A DNA stretch of 64,000 nt from Heliocidaris erythrogramma (GCA_025617745.1 CM046857.1:30305514-30369513); one strand, 5' to 3'; counted from the stretch's first letter, positions 44,501 through 55,083 are shown. The notes: a model not told the origin generated them from the letters alone. Program-made: numbers and translations.

Positions 44501-45278
44501 TATCGCTCACAAAACTGGAAGAAAAGCTTAAATCTGAAAAAACAAAAGTGAGAGCCCTGTTTGATTATTCTAAACTACAAAGGGCGACACCGAAAGTGTG
44601 GTTGAATAATCTAAAAGATGCTAGTACCCTAGATATTCCAACAGTATCATCGAAGGGAAAAGAAAAACAACTTAAGTTATGTTCCAGTAAATTATTTTAT
44701 AACATCTTGTTAACACATGAAAGAACCAATGATGGCCCAACATATTGGGTTAATCTAGTTAATAATGCTATAAACTGGAAAAATGTCTTTAAGAGAAATT
44801 TAAAAAATATAAAAGAAAACAATTGAAACAGTTCAATCTAAAAATGCTGTATAACCTCATTCCAACAAAAAGGAAGTTGTTTTTATTGCAACTAGGAAAT
44901 TCCGATATTTGTGAAGTGTGTAATGCCAAGGAAGATTTAATCCATGCTTTTTTGTACTGTCAATTAAATAAGTCATTCTTCGACAACTTATTCATTATGG
45001 TGCAAAACATATATAACGTAGATATTTGCTTTGATATCGACATTCTGTTAAAAAATTACAAAGAAAAGAAGATTGATGATATTATTACCATTGCTCTGTG
45101 GAGTATTTATAAAATGCTGATTTTCAGAAATATATATGGTAAGGAAGAAAGGGAAAAAAGACTATGGTTTACCTTTTTAAAGGAATTAAAATTAAGAATA
45201 GATATCAATAATGCCTTTATGAAAGCAGGAAAGAAAGAAATGTATAATTTGCCTGTTATTTTGGAAATGTACGTTTAA
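41522..45278 (+). pseudogene. LINE ORF2: endonuclease, reverse transcriptase, C-terminal knuckle (interrupted)
   Basis: 41522-42568 is an APE-type endonuclease: NLLSLNVRGIRNKEKR, ILLLQETYW, NIYAPT, GGDFNSIL, SRLDYWLV and CDHNAVF, with an in-frame TAG at 42014. 42570-43820 holds ASVRARVKWLEKGEKNTRYF, NNWRPITLLNYDYK, LMLVDFQKAFDSVEF and QYADDTSVFL (catalytic DD at about 43626). 43906-44826 is the thumb and connection region (RNLTIIGRVLIIKTLL). 44823-45278 has the CEVC...HAFLYC knuckle at about 44910-44960. The segments sit in changing frames, with shifts near 42550, 43800, 43910 and 44815. Motifs are well preserved, so inactivation is fairly recent. Confidence 0.88.
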
Positions 45279-45392
45279 TCGTTCTGTAAAATTGATTTAT
45301 ATGTAAAATGAGATTTTTGTTGAATTAAATACCCGTGTCATGGGTGAAAGAGAGAGAGGAAAAAAAAGCTATACTTACGGACAGTATTATAC

Positions 45393-45661
45393 ACTGGGGG
45401 CGCAAAATAAGAGATCCTTAAAAACATAATTATGCGAGGGAGCAAAGCCTCGAGCTTTAGAAAGTTTTGCCCTTTTAAATCCATTAAAAACACTTTTTAT
45501 ACACTTTACCCTGGATTGGGGGCGTATTTAACAATAAGCCTCCAATTTGTATTCCTTTTCTCGCCTTATCTTTCTCTCTTTTGCATTTTTGCGCCACCTT
45601 CAGGTGCCGCCCGGGCACGTGCCCACTTTGCCCCCCCCCCCCCCTCGTAGATACACCACTG
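45393..45661 (+). mobile_element. hAT-like MITE, 3' part, split by LINE
   Basis: It continues the family text GGGGGCGCAAAATAAGAGAT, GAGGGAGCAAAGC and GTGCCGCCCGGGCACGTGCC, and ends TACACCACTG at 45661 after a C-run. With 39572-40112 it makes one element of about 810 bp. Confidence 0.7.
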
Positions 45662-45696
45662 ACCAGTGTGATAGTTCTCTGATGGACGCATACATG

Positions 45697-45902
45697 CACT
45701 GTAGGAATTTATAGTAAATTACTGGCAACCCACTGCACAGTAGATTACTGTATTTTTCACGGTATTGTACTGTTTATTCTACAGTTAAACGGTAAACAGC
45801 GGTATATAACTGTAAAAATACAGTATTTAAACAATGTAAATGACACAGTATTTTACTGTGCAGCCGGGTTGCCAGTAATTTACTACAGTATTTTTTATAG
45901 TG
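45697..45902. mobile_element. 206-bp MITE with CACTGTA ends
   Basis: The left end CACTGTAGGAATTTATAG followed by TAAATTACTGGCAACCC, and the right end, inverted as CACTATAAAAAATACTGTAG followed by the same block, form an inverted repeat of about 35 bp. ACAGTA/TACTGT words fill the interior. Likely Tc1/mariner-like; a clean TA duplication is not preserved. Confidence 0.65.
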
Positions 45903-46493
45903 TGGGCCTACACAAGGATGATGTCAAGAGGTGTATGGGATAATCATACCCTCACACATTCTCACGTTGATTCCAAACTTAATCTTCATTTGAACTTCAT
46001 CTTTGTTGCAAATTGGAAATCATCTAATTTTAGTCTAGTTAAATATTAAGTGTCATGAGATTATTGACTCTGTCTCCGTGTACAAGTCCTACCATGAAAC
46101 TACAAACCAAGCTTCATGGTCCTATACGACACAAGGACTCTTATCGTGAGAATATTTCCAGCTTGAACAAACAAAGGCATATTCTCTTATCTTATGTTTG
46201 GCTTCTTCTTTATAGCTAAAGAAATTCATCATTAACATTATAAAGCCACGTCGATTTGTCCTCATATTCATAGGCTTTATACACGTGGCACTCGGTTCCA
46301 TAAAAAGAACTCCCACTTTTTGGAAAGTCGAATGTTTGATACGAGTTAAGAATCCAGGCTATCACGAGTGCGAGAAACGTCTTTCCCCTAAGACTGTACA
46401 CGCCAGTATTTCTTCACTCCCAGTTAAGTTTTCAAAACTGTACATAGTTAACTATTGTTCATTAGCTCACGTTATATACCACAATAAAACAAT
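45903..46493. promoter_or_regulatory. FKBP7-like gene 5' flank and leader
   Basis: Non-coding sequence ahead of the FKBP7-like start. Any promoter is probably here, but no convincing TATA box at a plausible distance was seen; the TATATA at 46473 is too close to the ATG. Nothing else was recognised. Confidence 0.35.
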
Positions 46494-46759
46494 ATGGAGT
46501 TCCGAAAGCTACTTGTCGCTGGTTTCATGCTGATATGCCTGGTCTTCCCCGTGATCAGCGACGACGATGTGGACGTTGAAGTCGAGGGTGAGGAGGAAGT
46601 TGAAGCGGAGGAACCAGCCATGGAGATGCCCCCTCCTGAGATCGAGTGGGAGATCATCAAGGAGGTGGAGGATTGTAAGAAGAGATTGACAAACGATGAT
46701 ACGGCTGGCATTCACTTCGTTGGCAAACTTGCCTCTGATGGATCGGTCTTTTATGACAG
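46494..46759 (+). CDS. FKBP7: FKBP7-like exon 1
   Basis: This 266-nt coding exon carries the signal peptide, acidic stretch and the start of the FKBP domain, ending VFYD plus two bases of a serine codon. The donor is GACAG/GTGAG. The start was chosen because it is the first ATG that opens onto a good signal peptide. Confidence 0.9.
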
Positions 46760-49700
46760 GTGAGAAGTAAACATTAATTCTACGTCATTTTTCACTCTAA
46801 GAGAGACATTGTTATGAATCATAAAGCCTAAATGTAAATGAAGCAGTACATATAATGTAATAGCTCATTAGCCGTACAGACCCGGTAATTCTACATGTGT
46901 AATCCTATAGCTGCTTATATTCCAACGCTCGAAACCTCTGTATGATAGTATGTTTGTGTTGTGAACTTCAGACCTTGAAGTCAATCTTATAATCCAAATA
47001 CTTCCTGAAATAAAATTCATGATAGTATGTTTGTGTTGTGAGCTTCAGACCTTGAAGTCAATCTTATAATCCAAATACTTCCTGAAATAAAATTCATGGA
47101 AAAACACGTATGCACTGTACATGTGAGTATTATGCTCAGTGTAAATTATTATGTACGGTATACGTACGGTATAATTCATTATATACTAGTACATGTATAT
47201 GTAAATACTGTATTGTGTATACATGCATATTGTTGTAGCAGGTTAGGGCAAAGATCGGTTAAAATGGGGATGCATAACTATTCCGAATGGGATCACATGA
47301 ATAAAAGGTCGATCATAAGCAGACAGACAGACCCCTGGTATTACTGGGTAACGTGACTACAGTCATTATGAGAAAGGGGCGGAGCACTGGCGTATGTGGC
47401 CATTTGTTACAGGGGGGGGGGGGGTGGGTCATCAGCAGTGGCGTATCCAGGATTTCTTAAAGGAAGGGGGCTCAATATTCATAAAATTTTCTGACAAGAA
47501 TAAGAAAAAAAAGGTCATCAGCATTATTGGGCCCCTTTTTAACTCAAAAAATCTCTGACCAGCAAAAAAAAAGGTCCTCAGCATTTTCCGGGCCCCTTTT
47601 TGGTCACAGGGGAGGCCCCCCTGGATCCGCCACTGAAACCAACGACGGTCCTTTGAGACGATATCCATAATATTTTATAAGGTTTAATTAGAGCAATGTG
47701 CACCCTAATTGTATGACTGAAAGGCCAACTATCTTTATGATTCTTGAAAAGGGTTCACCCCTTGCCCCTACAAAATTGATACGCTAGAGGGGCGGAATCA
47801 GGATGTAAGGATGTCATAACAGCTATGTAGAATTTTAAAATTAAGTGGAATGCTAGTCAATGAATCGAAGTAATATGATTTTCTGAAATAAAGACGAAAT
47901 TATACTTATAACAGTTGTAAGGTGATGAAGCTAAAATTTATCATCTGGAGAGAAAGAAAGAAATAGAGAGAGAGGGGGAGATGGAGGGGCGGGGGGGGGG
48001 GGTGAGAGAAGAAGGATATAATAAGAGGATAATTAGATAGAATTGAGTACCGCTGTTTGTTCTGCAGTTGTCATGGTTGCCTGCGGCGGGTCCGGGGGGG
48101 GGGCACAGGGGGTATGTGCCCCATGGCATAATGATTTGTAAGTACACATCAAGTACAAAAAAAATAATTTAGACCCCCAGGCACCCCAACATATGAAGAC
48201 TGTTTTCATACTTGTGCTCCCTGTCGAAAATCCTGGATCCGCTACTGATTGCTGCATGTTCACTTAAAGTTTTGAACGATATATTTCGTGAAGATGTAAT
48301 ATCTGCCTGTGTGTAAATTGAGGAAAAGTGGTTATTGAAAAAAATAAAATCTACATTTTCCTCATGTCTCCATAAAATTATTCAGTCGTGAAGACAACGA
48401 GAAAGATGAATGGCAGACGTTTCCAATGGGGGTAGGTGAGTCCATCAAGGGTCTCGAACTCGGTATCATAGGCATGTGCAAGGATGAGATCAGGAAGATC
48501 GTGGTCGAGCCCGATATGGTGAAAAATGGACGACATCTCTTTGCTGCCAAAGGTAATTTACAGATCATTATTGACGCATTTTTAAAAAAAAGTCATCCTT
48601 TGGAACTTGTTTTCCAGTATATATTTGTGAGAGCTTGTATCCAAAGAAATCTAATTTGAGAAAACTTGCAAGAATATGGTAATAATTTTTTTAAAATCAG
48701 ACAAGAGTTATCTCAAAGATAGCATTTCTTTCATATTTCTTTTTTCTTTTCTCATATCAGACAAAGGCATCCATTTCTGTTCTTGCCCTTAAGCTAATTT
48801 AAACGAAAGGTCATACCTATTAGCCATAGGGGCGTCGCTAGAGGGAGGGGTGTTGAAAGTGTGACACCCCACACTTTTCCTTTGGGCGGGGGTGGGGAGG
48901 GTGTGAACAACCTCTGTCGGCAAATTTAGAAATCTGTCATTGATGACCCTTACAAAAAAACTACCTTGTTGGCATATTTGGCAGGCCCCCCAGAGTAATT
49001 CTCCTGATCAGTCATGTCACTCAGTTTCATGTTGTTTGTTCTTTAATTTTTGTTATGTTTATTTATTTTTATTTTTTAGACGGTAAGATCCCGCGTGGAC
49101 AGAAGCTTATCTTTGAGGTTGAAATGATGCAGATGGGTCCAAACTACGTCAAAGGATTACCAAACATGTTCAAGGTTTATGATACTAACAAGGATGAACT
49201 ACTCTCACATCATGAGGTAATGTATATCTACAGCAAATGTAAGAATAACCACAAATGTAAAAACATTGCACCCGCAAATGTCAAAATAACCACATAACAT
49301 GTCAACCACAAGTGTAAAAATAACCACAAGGTAAAAAAAAATAACCAACAAAAGTTTTACAACGAATGTCAAAACAATGTCAAACATATGGGTGGCGCTT
49401 GGGGCTGCACCCCCCCCCCCCCCAGTTTATATAGGCAGCGAGATGCCCGAATGTCCTCATATTTGGATATCGAGGTTCCCAAATATGTAATTTTGATGAT
49501 GATGATTTTGATAATTTGTATTCTTTACACAAACGATTGCAAGGCGTCATCTGAAAATGTCATTATATTGAAATATGCAGACGATACAGCCATTGTGGGC
49601 CAGATTGTAAAAAGTAATGAGCAGGCATATAGAAACGAGATAGCAACATTTGAAACATGGTGCAACCAAAATTTTCTCGTCCTAAACACGACTAAAACAA

Positions 49701-51526
49701 AAGAATTGATTTTTTACTTCCGCACCGCCAAAAGAGACCCGATGATACCGGTAAAATTAAAGAATGAAAATATTGAAGTAGTTGAATGTTTTAAATATCT
49801 TGGAACAATGGTTGACAACAAGTTGTCATGGGATGATCAATGTATAGGCAATTGTGGCAAAATCCCAAGAAAGGATGTACTTTCTGAGGAAAATGAATAC
49901 ATTTCATGTAGACAGAACCATTTTAAATCTTTTTTATCAGTCAGTCATAGAAAGCGTCTTACTATTCAGTTGTGTTGTGTGGTACAAAGGGTGCAAAAGG
50001 AGGGAGTTTGGAAAACTAAGAGTCGTTAAACAAGCTGCAAAGTTGACGGGAGAAGTTAGAGATTTGGATAGGTTATGTGAAAGAAGAATCTTAAAGCAGG
50101 TTAGAACTATTCTGGACAATGCAAATCACCCCCTTCATTATTGTTACACTCTCATGCGTTCAGGGAAACGATTTCGTTCCTTGAATTTCCGCACCCAGCG
50201 CTTCCTAAATTCGTTTGTTCCTTTCTCGATTCGTTTATATAACCAATCCAATTAGACATTGCAAAGTACAAACCCATCTCCTTTCCATTTTAATTTTAGC
50301 AGCCTCATACTGTCATGATTGGTATTTATTCAGGATTCAGTTAAATCGATTATAATTGATGATATTTGTGTAAAATTTAAATCATATCACACATTTTGAA
50401 CTCGTATATTGTAGATTCCATTACTATACACTCTCTATTTCTTACGTGAATTACTTGTAAAAATGTCTACCATGTATTATATGTATTGTATTATATTGTA
50501 CATAATCTGTATGCGAGCGAAATGAATTTCCAAATCGGACAATAAATAAAATTGAATTGAATTGAATTGAATGTAACTGAAATTACATAAGGTGCCAACA
50601 TTTTCACTCTATCCGAAAGATTGTAAAACTGGAAAGTTGATATTCGGGCAAAGGGCGTCAGTCCGCCTCGCAACGTGCCCAAACGCCGATGATGATATTT
50701 AACAAGAGTGTGTATAAAGAAAAGTATTTTATTCAATATTTTTTAACCATAACTGAAAAGACCATTGGCGGATCCAGGGGGCAGTTCCATTTTGATCATA
50801 AAGGATCTGCCATTTTGTCGACTGTGCCCCCCTTTTAGAATGAAACCTTTTTTTTTCGATTTTTTGAGGTCTGGCGACAAAAAAAAATTAGTCGCCACCC
50901 CCCCCCCCCCCCCCCCCCCCACTGAGCGACTTTTCGAGAAGCTGGCAAGACCCCCAAAATGCGGGTCTACCTTTTCCAAAAGTTGACAAACCTGCATTTT
51001 TGTGCTCCCCCCCCCCCCCCTTATACTAAATCCTGGATCCGCCCCTGGAACAGACAATGATTTTATTCCGATTTTTAAAAGTCTTATTAACGGAAGATTG
51101 CCTGGATTTTCATAATAAAACACAAATTTCCATTTTAAAAAATAATTATGCACGTGCCAATATTAATGGCGCACCCTATACCCCGGATATGGTGCGTAAT
51201 TTTGTCAATTTGAAATTGAACTTAAGGCACACCTGATGTTTGTGTCACAAAAATGATGCACATGGTTCATGCCCTAGCATTGTTAATTTCACAATAGTTA
51301 TTGTTATATACTTTGAAAAATGAAAATGAAATGAAATAACATCTAAATCTGAAATCTGAATTCTTATCAACAGATCAAAGAATACCTGATCAAGGACGGT
51401 ACATTTGGACCAGACGGACCCCTCGTGAAGAAACTAGCTCAAGAAGTCATCGACAAAGACGATCGTAATGAGGATGGGTCCATTACTTGGTCTGAGTTCT
51501 CAGGCCCAAAACACGATGAGCTCTAG
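46494..51526 (+). CDS. FKBP7: FKBP7-like ER peptidyl-prolyl isomerase with EF hands (complete, 4 exons)
   Basis: Exons 46494-46759, 48386-48552, 49080-49216 and 51374-51526 join in phase to 240 residues. Residues 1-22 (MEFRKLLVAGFMLICLVFPV) are a signal peptide, then an acidic linker (EVEGEEEVEAEE). The FKBP domain spans about 50-165 (IHFVGKLASDGSVFYDSRED, MGVGESIKGLELGIIGMC, GKIPRGQKLIFEVEM). EF hand 1 is DTNKDELLSHHE and EF hand 2 is DRNEDGSITWSE. The protein ends HDEL, an ER retrieval signal. Vertebrate FKBP7 and FKBP14 have this layout and catalyse prolyl isomerisation during folding in the ER. FYxSR..NE and GVGxxIKGL favour FKBP7. The pocket is divergent: Leu stands at the usual Trp, and the usual AYG tyrosine motif is missing. 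Family certain, paralogue fairly sure. Confidence 0.93.
46942..47098 (+). repeat. 77-bp tandem duplication in FKBP7-like intron 1
   Basis: GATAGTATGTTTGTGTTGTG starts at 46944 and again at 47021, and the two copies differ by about one base. It is a recent local duplication. Confidence 0.9.
47436..47635 (+). mobile_element. 200-bp hAT-like MITE (GGATCC-end family)
   Basis: The ends are CAGTGGCGTATCCAGGATTT and, inverted, CAGTGGCGGATCCAGGGG. The text AAAAAATCTCTGAC recurs inside. The 8-bp flanks do not match, so the duplication is lost. It lies in FKBP7-like intron 1 just after a G-run at 47412-47424. Confidence 0.65.
48081..48247 (+). mobile_element. 167-bp hAT-like MITE (GGATCC-end family)
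   Basis: The left end CTGCGGCGGGTCCGGGG and the right end TCCTGGATCCGCTACTG are flanked by ATGGTTGC and ATTGCTGC, 6 of 8 alike, as expected for a decayed 8-bp duplication. It lies in intron 1. Confidence 0.6.
48386..48552 (+). CDS. FKBP7: FKBP7-like exon 2
   Basis: This 167-nt exon completes the serine and encodes REDNEKDEWQTFPMGVGESI through KGLELGIIGMCKDEIRKIVV to LFAAK. The acceptor is TTCAG/TCG and the donor is AAAG/GTAAT. It covers the centre of the FKBP fold. Confidence 0.9.
49080..49216 (+). CDS. FKBP7: FKBP7-like exon 3
   Basis: This 137-nt exon encodes DGKIPRGQKLIFEVEMMQMG through to DTNKDELLSHHE, closing the FKBP fold and most of EF hand 1. The acceptor is TTTTTTAG/ACGG and the donor is GAG/GTAAT. 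Confidence 0.9.
49220..49390 (+). repeat. degenerate AACCACAAATGTAAAA repeat
   Basis: Irregular repeats of (A)ATAACCACAAATGTAAAA-like text lie just after the exon 3 donor, ending at a C-run at about 49410. Low-complexity intron sequence. Confidence 0.6.
49495..50573 (+). mobile_element. 5'-truncated Rex1/CR1-type LINE
   Basis: It encodes the end of a reverse transcriptase: ILKYADDTAIVGQI, FETWCNQNFLVLNTTKTKEL and VECFKYLGTMVDNKLSWDDQ. Across one frameshift near 49855 follow RMYFLRKMNTFHVDRTILNL, FYQSVIESVLLFS and a C-terminal HPLHYCYTLMRSGKRFRSLN stretch ending FVPFSIRLYNQSN. The motif set fits Rex1. The 3' end is a short (ATTGA)n tail, TTGAATTGAATTGAATTGAA. It lies in FKBP7-like intron 3, same strand as the gene. 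Confidence 0.82.
50763..51047 (+). mobile_element. 285-bp hAT-like MITE (GGATCC-end family)
   Basis: The ends CATTGGCGGATCCAGGGG and, inverted, CAGGGGCGGATCCAGGA are flanked by GAAAAGAC and GAACAGAC, 7 of 8 alike. It contains long C-runs at about 50899-50920 and 51007-51020. A truncated relative lies at 62240-62360. Confidence 0.8.
51374..51526 (+). CDS. FKBP7: FKBP7-like exon 4 (EF hand 2 and HDEL)
   Basis: This 153-nt coding exon encodes IKEYLIKDGTFGPDG through DRNEDGSITWSEF to GPKHDEL and a TAG stop. The acceptor is ATCAACAG/ATC. EF hand 1 is split exactly at the exon 3/4 border. Confidence 0.92.
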   Translation: MKEYLIKDGTFGPDGPLVKKLAQEVIDKDDRNEDGSITWSEFSGPKHDEL

Positions 51527-52763
51527 GCCTTATAAAGCGCTGGGATCTAGGCTTTGATCTATAATCTGCAAGTAATCATATTCTCCTTGTCAGCCAACAT
51601 GAAATTTTATCGTGAAAAATGGGTTCTTTGCTTAAAATCCAACCCTATTATAACTGCAATATGATATCCTATGAGATGATGTAATCATAATAATAAATGA
51701 TATATAGAAACTCCAGCTTATAGGTTTAGGACTTTATAGAGGTCGAAGTGTATTTTGAAATAATCATAAGCTTTCTAGAAGCTATTTCAAAATGTTGAAT
51801 TGTTTATTAATATGTTCTTGGATCATAAGAAAAACGACATAACTTAATCTTACAAAATATCACAAACAATTTATAGCACTGCATACAAAATGTGGAGCTT
51901 TGGGACTTTTTAACCATGATAAGGACAATGTTTGCTTTACATAGGAAAGCATTTCTCGAGAAATCTTCTTATTTCATTTCTACTGTGTAGTTCTTCCACT
52001 TTGTAATAAGAGGAATGCTCACAAATTAGTTTTAACCTATCATCTTCCTAAACTTTTTATCGTCATCAACAGATATACCACGACGGTGTGTAAAGTTAAC
52101 TAAAGATCCAATTTAATAATAATGTTTCTTTACTCCATATAAACTATTGTGACTATTAATATCACTTAACTATCTATTAGTATTTTGTGCCCGTTGAAGT
52201 TCAGGAATGTCTTAGGTTTAGTGCTTAACTAATTGGTAACAAAAGTTCATTTAAGTTTTGATATTTATAAATTGTATAATTATATTTTCTCTCCCTCCCA
52301 TTACCAGTGAAATAATAACATGAGCTCCCATGCAGCCTACCTTTTTCTTTTCTTTTTTCTTATCCGTGGGCGCAGAACATGCCCTTACGTCGGATTTTGA
52401 CATAATTATGGTTGCCTATGATTAATTACAATTTTCCTATCTTCAAATGTTTAGTACAAAATAAATCTTGACAAATTACGTATATTAAACATTTAATGAA
52501 TTGGACAAGCCCAAGGTATATGTACCTTATACGTTATACCTAATATTTTGGAATAGTATTATGAACAAAAAAAGGACATCAACATGTTATTTTACTTAAT
52601 ATTTTATCTAATCCAAGCTGTATAGGAGGGCTATATCAGCTGATACAAACATCGGATAAACTAAAATCTTAGGTGTGGTATCCTAACCATTGGTCGTATG
52701 GGACAAAATAGCTTGGACCTTCCCAAAATTTCAAATGGATAATTTCGTATTGCTTCTATATTA
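51527..52763 (+). other. FKBP7-like 3' UTR and downstream intergenic
   Basis: AT-rich sequence. AATAAA polyadenylation words lie at 51692-51697 and 52460-52465, and the first fits a short 3' UTR. No other gene was recognised. Confidence 0.5.
51692..51697 (+). terminator. candidate polyadenylation signal of FKBP7-like gene
   Basis: AATAAA lies 166 bp after the stop codon and is the first canonical signal downstream. Confidence 0.5.
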
Positions 52764-53510
52764 TGCCTAGTTTACATTATTTTGGCCTGCGATTGGTCTA
52801 CGGAGCCCGTATACTGCCCGTGTCCCCTTTCCGTGCGGCCTCCGTGCAGAGCCAGGAGGAGGCCGTGAGATTTTCGTACGGATTCACGGGCTCCGCGGCC
52901 ACTACGATTTTGTTTCTCGGGAAGTTATACAAAAAAAAAACGTAAGACCGTAGCCGGTAGACATGTCGTAGGTGGCATTGCACAACCCCCGCACGGGCAC
53001 CGCGCGGAGCCCTGGCGCTGATCGTGGACCATAGTCGTGGACCAAAGGCACGATTTATCGGTGAACATGAGGGCAAAAAAAAAAATATCGTTGTACACTC
53101 GTGGGACATTCGCACGGCCATCGCACGTACAGCTATCGCAAGGTTGCCGCTCGCTGCCCGTGCAGTACCCGTGATATTGAGCAGTCATCCGTGGAAACCC
53201 CACAGCTCCCGCACCATGGCCGTGCAGCCAAACATTTTTCAGATGGGCTCCGTACGATTTCTGTGCGGAGGCTGCGGAGACTACACGGCAACTGCACTGA
53301 AATTGCACGATATCGGTACAAACTCCGAGCAGCCTCTGTACGGATTTGCCTCGGCCTGCCCTCGAGGGCCAGTACAAAAAATGGCACGATGCTCGTAGAT
53401 AATGTAAACATAAACATCGTAGCCCGTAGCCACCTACGATGCCCCCAAAATCGCACGGAAAATAGTTGACAAATAACGTACGGCGCCCCGGGGCAAATGT
53501 AAACTAGGCA
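52764..53510. mobile_element. 747-bp GC-rich Harbinger-type MITE
   Basis: The ends TGCCTAGTTTACATT and AATGTAAACTAGGCA are perfect inverted repeats flanked by TTA (52761-52763 and 53511-53513), the usual PIF/Harbinger target. The interior is far richer in CG than its flanks and is crowded with CGTACGG, CCGTGC and CACGGGC words in both orientations. Open frames inside are long on both strands only because of this composition, and no protein family is recognised. Confidence 0.8.
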
Positions 53511-54084
53511 TTAATGATCAAAGCAAGTCCCACTTGGTCGGAGCAGAGCTAATTGAAGGATGTACATGTACAGCTCTGGAAAATATTATTAGAATTACAA
53601 AATTATAAAAATGATTTGTCTTTGTATTTCATTGAATGAATACCAAATTCCCGCAATTACACCTTGCTTTTATGTAATTTTATTTCCTTCTTACCACAAA
53701 ATAACACTGTCAGTAACCATGCTTGGTTTAATAGTTTTTTCCACGGCTGTATGTATATCTCTGGGTCGGAGGAAATAGCGCCCTCTCCCAGCGTTGACTA
53801 GACACAGCTCCGGAGACATTTACCCTGGGCTTTATGTAGTCAAAGGTATAGACTTAGACTTTGGTGACTATAATATAATGTGTGCAGGGGCTGTGCAATC
53901 TCCTTTTACGTATCGTTTTATTCTCTTGTCACGAACGTGATAGAATTAATTGGAAATAAATGTTTTCCTCAGAACAATGGAAGCATGCCTTTATCGTTAA
54001 GAAGCGACTGTTTATTTAGGTTTCTAATAAAAGAATGATTGGTTTGAAGGGAGATAATGGGGATATACAAAATGAGAAATGGAA
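53511..54084. other. intergenic sequence, nothing recognised
   Basis: AT-rich sequence without a recognised gene or element. Confidence 0.45.
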
Positions 54085-54300
54085 AGAGAGAGAGAGAGAG
54101 AGAGGTTAAATTGGAGATCAAAGTGGAGATTAGATTATCAAAACTGTACATTGGCCTTAACGCCCCCCCCCCCCTTTCCACTGTCACATATCCCTCTTTC
54201 TTTCCCTCTTCCTCTCTCTCTCTCTTCCTCTCTGTCTGTCTCTTCCTTTTGTCCCATATGTTTATTCACCCCCTTCATCACATTCATTTAAATGCATGTG

Positions 54301-54345
<45 letters not shown>
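54085..54345. repeat. (GA)n, (CT)n and (TA)n microsatellites
   Basis: (GA)n at about 54085-54104, a C-run at 54163-54174, a CT-rich stretch to 54245 and (TA)n at 54304-54345. Confidence 0.85.
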
Positions 54346-54349
<4 letters not shown>

Positions 54350-54500
54350 ACCTATCGGGTACATTAGGAGGACAGTTTTTGTTCTTTTTCTTTGTCCAAC
54401 TGTCGACTTAATGTACCAACTGTCGACCTAATGTAGGGGTCTCTATTATGACGAAATAAACTGTATTGTCAACTGTCGACCTAATGTACCCGTTAGTCAA
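54346..54500 (+). mobile_element. microsatellite-embedded module C (CCTAATGTACC word)
   Basis: It is bounded by GGGTACATTAGG and CCTAATGTACCC. AACTGTCGACCTAATGTA recurs inside. The core TATTATGACGAAATAAACTG followed by TATTGT is at about 54445. (TA)n lies on the left and TATACATACATATA on the right. Confidence 0.7.
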
Positions 54501-54519
54501 ATATACATACATATATCTA

Positions 54520-54643
54520 CATGGCACATTAGCAGGACATGCGACAATGCGGTTGATTCCGTCATAATAGCGCCCCCTACATTAGATGGACATTTAAACA
54601 GAGAAATAGAACAATAAATGTCCCGCTAATGTACCGTGTAGAT
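54520..54643 (-). mobile_element. microsatellite-embedded module D (GCTAATGT word)
   Basis: It is bounded by CTACATGGCACATTAGCAGG and the inverted CTACACGGTACATTAGCGGG. The shared core is in reverse orientation: AATGCGGTTGATTCCGTCAT at about 54546. A (TA)n tract follows at once. Confidence 0.65.
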
Positions 54644-54683
<40 letters not shown>

Positions 54684-54692
54684 TTTACTAAA

Positions 54693-54832
54693 GGGTACAT
54701 TATGTCGACACCTAACAATGCGGTTTATTCCGTCATAATAGCGACCCCTACATTAGGTAGACAGTTGGTACATTAGGTCGACAGTTGAACAAAGAAAAAG
54801 AACAAAAACTGTCCTCCTAATGTACCCATTAG
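54693..54832 (-). mobile_element. microsatellite-embedded module E (ACATTAGG word)
   Basis: It is bounded by GGGTACATTATGTCGACAC and CCTCCTAATGTACCC and carries AATGCGGTTTATTCCGTCAT in the reverse orientation. It is a reverse-orientation relative of module C and is flanked by (TA)n on both sides. Confidence 0.68.
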
Positions 54833-54878
54833 GGGTATATATATACACATATTTGACTAACGGGTACCCTTTAGTAAA

Positions 54879-54929
<51 letters not shown>

Positions 54930-54930
54930 T

Positions 54931-55083
54931 ATTTGACTAACGGGTACATTAAGTCGACACCTAACAATGCAGTTTATTCCGTCATAATAGCGACCCCTAC
55001 ATTAGGTAGACAGTTGGAACATTAGGTCGACAGTTGAACAAAGAAAAAGAAAAAAAAACTGTCCTCCTAATGTACCCATTAGT
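54931..55083 (-). mobile_element. microsatellite-embedded module F (copy of E)
   Basis: Nearly the same as module E, beginning GACTAACGGGTACATTAAGT and ending CTAATGTACCCATTAG, flanked by (TA)n/(CA)n on the left and TATATATA on the right. Confidence 0.68.

Larger units (their letters stand above)
40113..45392 (+). mobile_element. near full-length Tx1/L1-type LINE, inactivated
   Basis: About 5.3 kb inserted into a hAT-like MITE. It has a 5' leader to 40283, an ORF1 with two CCHC zinc knuckles, and an ORF2 with APE-type endonuclease, reverse transcriptase and a C-terminal CCHC knuckle. The RT blocks (ISRGIRQGCPLSAMLFILVV, QYADDTSVFL) and the knuckle fit the L1/Tx1 group rather than CR1. Two frame breaks lie in ORF1; one stop and about four frame changes lie in ORF2. 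A short A-run follows a GA-rich stretch at 45349-45368. The exact ends are inferred from the split MITE; no clear target duplication was seen. Confidence 0.88.

Noticed and set aside
46285-46533. Upstream open frame overlapping the FKBP7-like start
   Set aside because: It is out of frame with the real exon and has no recognisable domain.
52763-53469. A cluster of overlapping open frames of 60-150 codons on both strands
   Set aside because: All lie within a GC-rich Harbinger-type MITE and result from low stop-codon frequency.
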